This document shows, piece after piece, positions 58,475 through 64,000 of a stretch of DNA of 64,000 nucleotides. Position 1 is the stretch's first letter. Every line of letters starts with the position of its first letter. The notes beneath the pieces were generated by a model, which ran no database searches, was not told the DNA's origin, and worked only from the letters and a program-made list of their open reading frames with translations. The stretch lies in NCBI GenBank assembly GCA_025267735.1, contig CM046303.1, positions 31,906,380-31,970,379 on the forward strand, given 5' to 3'. Both the position numbers and the translations under genes were made by a program. This DNA is from Mactra quadrangularis. Taxonomy: Eukaryota; Mollusca; Bivalvia; Venerida; Mactridae.

Positions 58475-58792
58475 ACTTTTTTTTGTTGTTGTTGGGTTCA
58501 GCGCTGTAGCAACACATTGTATAGGTTATCTCAAGGCAGTCAGTCCACCTACTCACTGTTTTTGGAAATGCTAAATCTCTGGATTTAGTTGGTAACCAAG
58601 TACTAGTTGCTTACTTCCGTCAGTGACTGACTTCTGCCCTACATGATTTAGAATCAGTAGTAGGAGGGAGAATGGCCATAGAAAATTATATCATGACCAA
58701 GCTCCACGAAAGTATACCATGCCCGGTAATTGAACCTACAACCCATTGCTCAGTAGACTTGTGCGCTACCGACTGAACTAGCTATGTTTGTC
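58475..58792 (-). repeat. SINE family S, near full length
   Basis: Minus strand: tRNA-like head (AGTTCAGTCGGTAGCGC, B box near GGTTCAATTACC), body with CATTCTCCCTCCTACTAC, tail (AAC)n. Confidence 0.85.
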
Positions 58793-58928
58793 CAAGTATA
58801 TGCTTATCTTTCATCGGTGAACTGATTATGAATGTTTAGAAATGGGATGTTCAACGTATTGTCAATTCAATATGAGAGCTTGAAAACTATCTTTACATGG
58901 GAAAGCACCATGTAGCACAACAATGTAT

Positions 58929-59192
58929 ATTGTGTGTAAATATTGACCCCGACCTGACCTTTATGCAAGAATATTCATTACATTGAATACGAATGTAGTA
59001 TTAATGCTCGATTACACAGTGACTGTGAGGATTGTGAGTTAAAACTTAATCCACAAACATACTTCTTGAATTTTACGATGGCTGCCGAAGTGTAGAATAG
59101 GCATGGTACTGACTTTTGTCGGGATATGTGTAGATAATTATTAGATGCAAATGTGAAAGGTCAGGTCGGGGTCAATATTTATGCACCATATA
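58929..59192. mobile_element. MITE family D copy
   Basis: TTGTGTGTAAATATTGACCC and the inverse GGGGTCAATATTTATGCACC. Confidence 0.8.
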
Positions 59193-59306
59193 CTGTAGTA
59201 AAAGTGGCTTACTTCATTGTTACTGAATCACTCCTGAAATTAATATCTTGTAAGTAAAATGAGATTTCTTCACCAAGAATAAATGGGTACAAAGAAACTA
59301 CTGTTG

Positions 59307-59442
59307 TGTCACAGGGTAAAAAAATATGCAGCCTGACCGGTATTTGAACCCAGGACCTCTTGTTTACAGGGTGAGTGCTCTCTTGATTGAGCTATCCAGC
59401 CGCTTACATATCCCATAATGTGAACAGGTAAGTGCCGTGACA
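59307..59442 (-). repeat. 3' LTR of the second TRIM
   Basis: B box near 59342-59352, A box near 59383-59394 on the minus strand. Confidence 0.82.
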
Positions 59443-59570
59443 TACTCCCCCCACAAATAGGAAATTCCTCTTGAATTTTAGAATTCCAGGCCGTTTAAGG
59501 AGCATTTATTTTGTTGCAAGCGTTTCTCAACTGACCAAGTAATTGTCACAGTCCCACATTGGGCACCAAA

Positions 59571-59714
59571 TATCACAGTGTAGGAAAAATATGCAGCCTG
59601 ACAGGGACTTGAACCCAGGACCTCTCACTTACAAGGCGAGTGCTCTCCCGACTGAGCTATCCGAGTGCTTACATATCCTTCTCCCCATAATGTGAACAGG
59701 TAAGTGCCGTGACA
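59571..59714 (-). repeat. 5' LTR of the second TRIM
   Basis: B box at 59605-59615, A box at 59648-59659 on the minus strand. The terminal CA is changed to TA. Confidence 0.82.
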
Positions 59715-59716
59715 GT

Positions 59717-59853
59717 TGTTAAATTTTATTCAACTGTCGGAGAAGCTTACTTTAACTCCACAGACTTAAATCTAAATTTATTGATCTAAAGTACAATAGT
59801 ACTGTAGTGAATATTCAAATGAGCAGGGTTTATGTATGTGCCATACACAGTCT
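59717..59853. repeat. Palindromic MITE family P copy
   Basis: TTAAATTTTATTCAACTGTC at the left; AGCAGGGTTTATGTATGTGCC at the right arm (21 bp, one copy of the inverted half). Confidence 0.7.
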
Positions 59854-60132
59854 ATTATTTATATAATAAAATACAAACAAAGGTAATCATTATCACTAAC
59901 TTTTTAATTCAACAACAACAGAAATAACAGAAAACTGTAATAAATAAATAATACAAAAATAAAGCATATCAGGTTTTAAGTATACATAATTTTATACAGA
60001 ACAAGTTTTGATATAAAAAAGACAAATAACAAGAATAACAACTGGCAAAATACACAATGTCATGTATATAATTATATTGTAAACAAAATTGTCTATGGTT
60101 AATACGAATATTGTAAAATCTTATTAAACTTG

Positions 60133-60383
60133 CTGAAGTGTATACATTAACCCTGCTGATTTAAATACTCAATATTAGTTTGATAATCTCTAAAAGCAGA
60201 TATGGATAACTATTCTTATTGATCCAGAGAAAAAAGAACATTAGTGAGTATTTAAATCAGCAAAGTTAATATACGTGCCAGGGACAGTTTATATCAATCC
60301 CGAGTACAAAAGTACTGTGATGAGTCAATAATCAGCAGAGATAATTAATGCGCCACTGACAATTTAATTCAATTGAACAATAC
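60133..60383. repeat. Two adjacent palindromic MITE family P copies
   Basis: TACATTAACCCTGCTGATTT at 60147 and GTATTTAAATCAGCAAAGTT at 60246; a second partial copy reads on to 60383. Confidence 0.65.
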
Positions 60384-60604
60384 ATGTATGAACAGAACCA
60401 TTCTCATTTCCAGAGATTATTAAGATTGCTTGAACAAGAATCTAATAATCTCATGGTACAATAATGAAACAATATGATACAACATAAATAAGATTTATAT
60501 GTATAACAATTTCTTGATTGTAAAATAAGATGTGAAATAAAAAACTTTAAGTAGTACATAATCTACAACACAATACCTCTTAACAAAAATATATTAATTT
60601 GTTA

Positions 60605-61170
60605 TTAAAACTTTATTTAACTGTCAGGGGCACATACATTAACCCTGCTAATTTAAATACTTACTTCAAAACTTCAATGATATAGTCCAACAGAATTAAC
60701 CCGAGCTTGACCTTTATGCAAGAATATATTAAACTCAGTATTTACAGTCTATTTTGGTCTTCGTTTGTAAATCGCACTTTATCGGAAACTTTTGGCAAAA
60801 TAAACATACTAAACAATTGATGTTGTTTTCATTAGAAAAAATACGTTGAAACTGTGCCATAATACTTGTTTCCCCAAAATCTAATGTGTCCAAAATTAAA
60901 AGTACAATAACGTGCCACTGTTTAATAAATTGATTTATAGTCACATCGGTTGTTTTAAACACGTGTATAACCGTATACACACAAACGGAAACTCACGATT
61001 TAATGTAAATGAAATGTGTAATCATTATAATTAGGTAGTTCAAGCTAAGGTTAATTCTGTTGGACTAGTATAAATGTACAGGGACTATTGAACAAATACC
61101 AAGTATTTAAATCAGCTGGGTAAGTGTACGTGCCACTGGCTGTCAAATTTTTTAAACATTTTAACAACAC
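60605..61170. repeat. Palindromic MITE family P split by a family E MITE
   Basis: TTTATTTAACTGTCAGGGGC at the left; GTATTTAAATCAGCTGGGTA and GTGCCACTGGCTGTCAAATT at the right of the insert. Confidence 0.75.
60685..61065. mobile_element. MITE family E nested in a family P copy
   Basis: GTCCAACAGAATTAACCCGA and the inverse AAGGTTAATTCTGTTGGAC; TA on both sides. Confidence 0.85.
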
Positions 61171-61386
61171 AAATATCTTCACAACCAATACTGGATTTCT
61201 TCCAACACTATATAAAGTTACATTGTATTTACAATACAAAAGGGTATACATTTGTTTTCATTATTATGCAGTAAATCGAGCACTAAAGTCAGTATAAGCA
61301 CTTATCATTTAGATTTCTTCATAAGGCAAAAAAAACTGTTTAGGGCAATTTTCTGGAAAGAGTGAGTAGGGTAGGCTGCAAGTTAT

Positions 61387-61392
61387 TTTATT
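61387..61392 (-). terminator. Candidate poly(A) signal of FASN
   Basis: AATAAA on the minus strand about 190 nt after the stop; another AATAAA lies 15 nt after the stop, probably too close. Confidence 0.35.
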
Positions 61393-61581
61393 AATGGAGC
61401 AAATTGCGATTTTCACTAAAATTTTTCTTGTCAATATTGCTGTAAGTTAACTAAGTAGGGTTGGGTTGCCATTAATACAGGATTTTTTTACAGCGTAATG
61501 GATCTATAGCACAAAGCACTGCATTTATACCTCGTTGAGTAGAGACAGGATAGGTAAAGTTTTTATTTAAGAAGCAATACT

Positions 61582-61704
61582 TCAAATTTTCTCTGCTGTT
61601 AACAATTTATGCATTATTTCTGCAACTAGTTTCCCAGAACTGCCCTGTATAAATGATGTATGATCACCAGGGACTACATGAACTTTGACCTCACTAGCAC
61701 ACAC
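61582..61704 (-). CDS. FASN: FASN terminal exon (catalytic His)
   Basis: 40 codons plus TGA: VCASEVKVHVVPGDHTSFIQ then GSSGKLVAEIMHKLLTAEKI. The acceptor is TTACAG. Confidence 0.95.
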   Translation of the reverse strand: MCASEVKVHVVPGDHTSFIQGSSGKLVAEIMHKLLTAEKI

Positions 61705-63625
61705 CTGTAATTACAAAAAATATTTTTTTATTGGATTTAACACCGTGACAACACAATTTAGGTCATTTTACGGCGTCCAGTGCTCCTAACCTAGCTTTCC
61801 TGGACCCTTGTCTATTACCAGTACTCACCTACCCTTCCACAAGGCCGGAAACTTTTCCATATATCTTATTAATGGAGGAAAATTGACATTATTGTCAAAT
61901 TTTCTTGGAAGGGCACAACCTCTCTGAGTGGGATTTGAAAAATATAAATACATGAGTAGTTAAAATAGAATCTTAATGCCATCAACTAGACCTATCACTA
62001 AATATACATGTAATGAATACCTGCCAATGGGTCTTAGTCAAGAAACTGTTATTGGTTAATACAGAGTATTGAGCTTGATAAAACTAAATTTAACAAGAAA
62101 TATCATCTTAGGGCCATAACTCAGCAAAAAATCAATAGCTCATAACTAAAATAATATAGACGCATGTCTGCATAATATCCAGTCTATGTATGAAGTTTGA
62201 ATCAAATCTATACAACAGGTGTTGAGAAATTGATCAGACAAGTAAAAGCAACAGACCAGCTGACAAATTGACTTCTACATACCCCCACACAGAGCTAATA
62301 GGGTATAACTATCTTTTGTGTTTGGGGTAAGTCCACATACTGTTCTTGGAAAGGTTAAAACTGGGGGTTAAGCTGTTAACAAGTTACTAGTGGCATACTC
62401 CTGTCAGTGACTGACAACTGCTCTACATAATTTAGAATCAGTGGTAGGAGAAAGGATGGCTGAAGAAAATATTTTATGACCAAACTCCATAACAGTATGC
62501 CCTTGGAATCAAACCCACAACCCCTTGATCAGAAGACTTGTGTGCTACCCACCAAAAGTCGGGTGGATGTGGGCCTACTTCACTTATAAGAGTAAAAATA
62601 TAAGATATACTAACCTCAGACAACCCGTAGTCTTGACCTAAAACGTTTTGTTTCAAACTTTGATCAGCAGCAATCAGATTTATTTTGCTAGAGTATTTTC
62701 CATCAGTTGAATAGGATTCACCAATCACCAACTTTTGATAGAACAAACTAGCAGCATTTCTAACGTCGCCCAATGAGAATTGAGAATGAGTAGATACAAT
62801 ACTATCAGCAACCAATCGTAGTCTTTCATCAAAGGAATCAGCTTCTAACAAGCTTGGAGTTATCTGAAAGTTAGAAAACAATACAACATAATCTTGAAAT
62901 TGCTAAAACAGGCCAACTAATGGTGGTCAATTTGAGCAAATTTTACTATTACAAAAACATTACAAAAGTGAAATTATTAAAATATTTTGTATGATGACCC
63001 CATAAATCAAATTGCAAAGTCTATGCATACATAACAGCAAAGTTGACAAAATATCATCTCTTTGCTTATGATTATGGCAAGTTAACTTTGTGATCATTTT
63101 ATCATTGGCTGCCTTAATATTAAGATGTTCAACTTGGATTCAACAATACTCAAGTCAATGTATATTCAATCTGAGAAATTTAACAGAACTTCAATGTAAA
63201 GAAAACGTAATTTGTTCAAGATGTTTGTTCTTCAACAAATTTGAAAAAAATAAATGTACGGTATTTCAAATCAAATTAACTAAACTCATAAACAAGGCTT
63301 ACAAACTTACAGCTTGTATTTTGTCTGGTACAAAGTTTTCCATGTAACTACATAATGCTATAGTTTCAGCATGAGAACCTTCAGTTATAGTCATCTGTTC
63401 TCTGTATGAACCTGTGTGTGCTGCCACAAACTTGTGTGAACCATCTAATAAGGTCAATGAGTTTAAATTATGAAAGACAGTATTTGATTGGTCAGAATTG
63501 GAATGAGTATTTTGTCCCAAGGCTTTTGATTGGTCCATTTGAATTGCCATTTCAACAGCTACACCAGCACCAAATGAATACCCAGCTAAATGGAATGGTT
63601 TGTTCATGCTATGATCTGTTATAGT
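61582..63625 (-). CDS. FASN: Fatty acid synthase, C-terminal thioesterase domain (last three exons; 5' part outside window)
   Basis: Three phase-0 exons (63311-63625, 62615-62863, 61582-61704) encode about 228 residues ending in TGA. They match the type I animal FASN thioesterase, which releases palmitate from the acyl carrier protein in the cytosol. Visible residues: nucleophile Ser in HLAGYSFGAGVA (codon near 63577), Asp in SLTLLDGSH (near 63445), and His in VVPGDHTSF (near 61662). The ending YGLSEVCASEVKVHV follows human YNLSQVCDGKVSVHV. The Asp-His spacing (142) is close to human (143). The Ser-Asp spacing is about 14 residues longer because of a Ser/Asn/Gln-rich insertion. The rest of the enzyme lies beyond position 64000. 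Confidence 0.95.
61755..61935 (-). repeat. SINE family T copy
   Basis: CCTAACCTAGCTTTCCTGGA, core TCTTATTAATGGAGGAAAAT, tRNA-like end. Confidence 0.65.
62090..62310 (+). repeat. Dispersed repeat related to 14340-14593
   Basis: GGGCCATAACTCAGCAAAAA and a degraded CCCCC/GGGTATA end. Confidence 0.6.
62322..62570 (-). repeat. SINE family S copy in a FASN intron
   Basis: AGTGGTAGGAGAAAGGATGG body; head degraded near CACACAAGTCTTCTGATCAA on minus. Confidence 0.7.
62615..62863 (-). CDS. FASN: FASN penultimate exon
   Basis: 83 codons from ITPSLLEADSFDERLRLVAD to QDYGLSE, the helical lid region of the thioesterase. The acceptor is TTTCAG and the donor GTTAGT. Confidence 0.92.
63311..63625 (-). CDS. 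FASN: FASN antepenultimate exon (thioesterase nucleophile and Asp)
   Basis: 105 codons from TITDHSMNKPFHLAGYSFGA to FVPDKIQA. The acceptor is TTTCAG and the donor GTAAGT. Confidence 0.94.
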
Positions 63626-64000
63626 CTGAAATGAGAACAATGTAAAGTGAAATATAAGTACAAATATTTTTGTTGAAATGGAAGTTTTGACAGCCTCACA
63701 ATACTGTGACCATAATAAACAGAACATGGTTTATACAGCAAAGTTTATTTACCCATGTAATATTCTTATAGAAACAATTTCATGCTCTATACATGTACAA
63801 TGTATATAAATATAAGTTACCATAGATCATCAGCTTAATAGTCCAGTACAACAACATCTGTTCATCAAGGTTGCTTTCAACCAGACCACCATGGAGTACT
63901 ATACTTGGTCAGGGCAAACTTATGAAAGCATACAAGTTTGTTTGCTGAATTAAATATGCTCTCCCTGCAGTGTTCCACATCAGGACTGACCTTACATTAC
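63626..64000 (-). other. FASN intron, continues past the window
   Basis: No exon seen up to the window edge. Confidence 0.6.

Larger units (their letters stand above)
59307..59714 (-). mobile_element. Second TRIM with tRNA-like sequence in its LTRs
   Basis: On the minus strand the 5' LTR is 59571-59714 and the 3' LTR 59307-59442. They start TGTCACGGCACTTACC and the 3' LTR ends CTGTGACA. The 128-bp interior starts with the primer-binding-site-like TTTGGTGCCCAATGTGGGAC and ends in the purine tract GTGGGGGGAGTA. GTTG flanks both sides (59303-59306, 59715-59718). Each LTR holds an A box (TAGCTCAGTCGG or the changed TAGCTCAATCAAG) and a B box (GGTTCAAGTCC or GGTTCAAATACC). The 5' LTR also has a 5-bp stem with a loop containing TGT, as in threonine tRNA. 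The acceptor stem does not pair, so this is tRNA-like rather than a tRNA gene. Confidence 0.85.

Noticed and set aside
59307..59714. Two tRNA genes on the minus strand
   Set aside because: A and B boxes and one anticodon stem are present, but the acceptor stems do not pair and the copies are parts of LTRs.

Overview
This window is eukaryotic nuclear DNA: AT-rich, with genes split into short exons by GT-AG introns and a very high load of SINEs, MITEs, palindromic repeats and minisatellites. The gene content (PDXDC1, an MFSD6-like transporter and animal fatty acid synthase) is metazoan. The repeats (tRNA-derived SINEs, hairpin-ended elements closing with CGGGGGTATA, MITEs with TA target sites) look like those of a bivalve mollusc; that assignment is from memory and was not searched.

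Layout. Positions 1-5533 are repeat-bearing intergenic DNA or 3' UTR. Positions 5534-45113 (minus strand) carry a complete PDXDC1 gene: 25 coding exons that join in frame to 2748 nt (915 codons plus stop). Its introns hold most of the mobile elements. About 940 bp separates its start codon from that of a head-to-head, plus-strand gene at 46053-48041. That gene is a single-exon, 662-residue MFS transporter of the MFSD6 type with a long extracellular loop. Positions 48042-61581 are a repeat-rich gap. Positions 61582-63625 (minus) hold the last three exons of a fatty acid synthase gene, covering the thioesterase domain with a visible Ser-Asp-His triad; the rest lies beyond position 64000.

Mobile elements are the distinctive part. 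Two miniature LTR retrotransposons (TRIMs), at 17886-18282 and 59307-59714, each have complete LTRs, a primer-binding-site-like motif, a polypurine tract and a 4-bp target duplication. Each carries a tRNA-like sequence (A and B boxes) inside both LTRs, in the sense direction. A 2154-bp non-coding element at 35701-37854 has short inverted ends at TA target sites and about eighteen copies of ATCGTGT, all on one strand. Several nested insertions (SINE hit by MITE, MITE hit by MITE) give a relative order of activity.

The three genes share no obvious pathway. PDXDC1 is a PLP-decarboxylase-like protein linked to lipid metabolism, and FASN makes palmitate, but the sequence does not show co-regulation. 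The divergent PDXDC1/MFSD6-like pair probably shares one promoter region.
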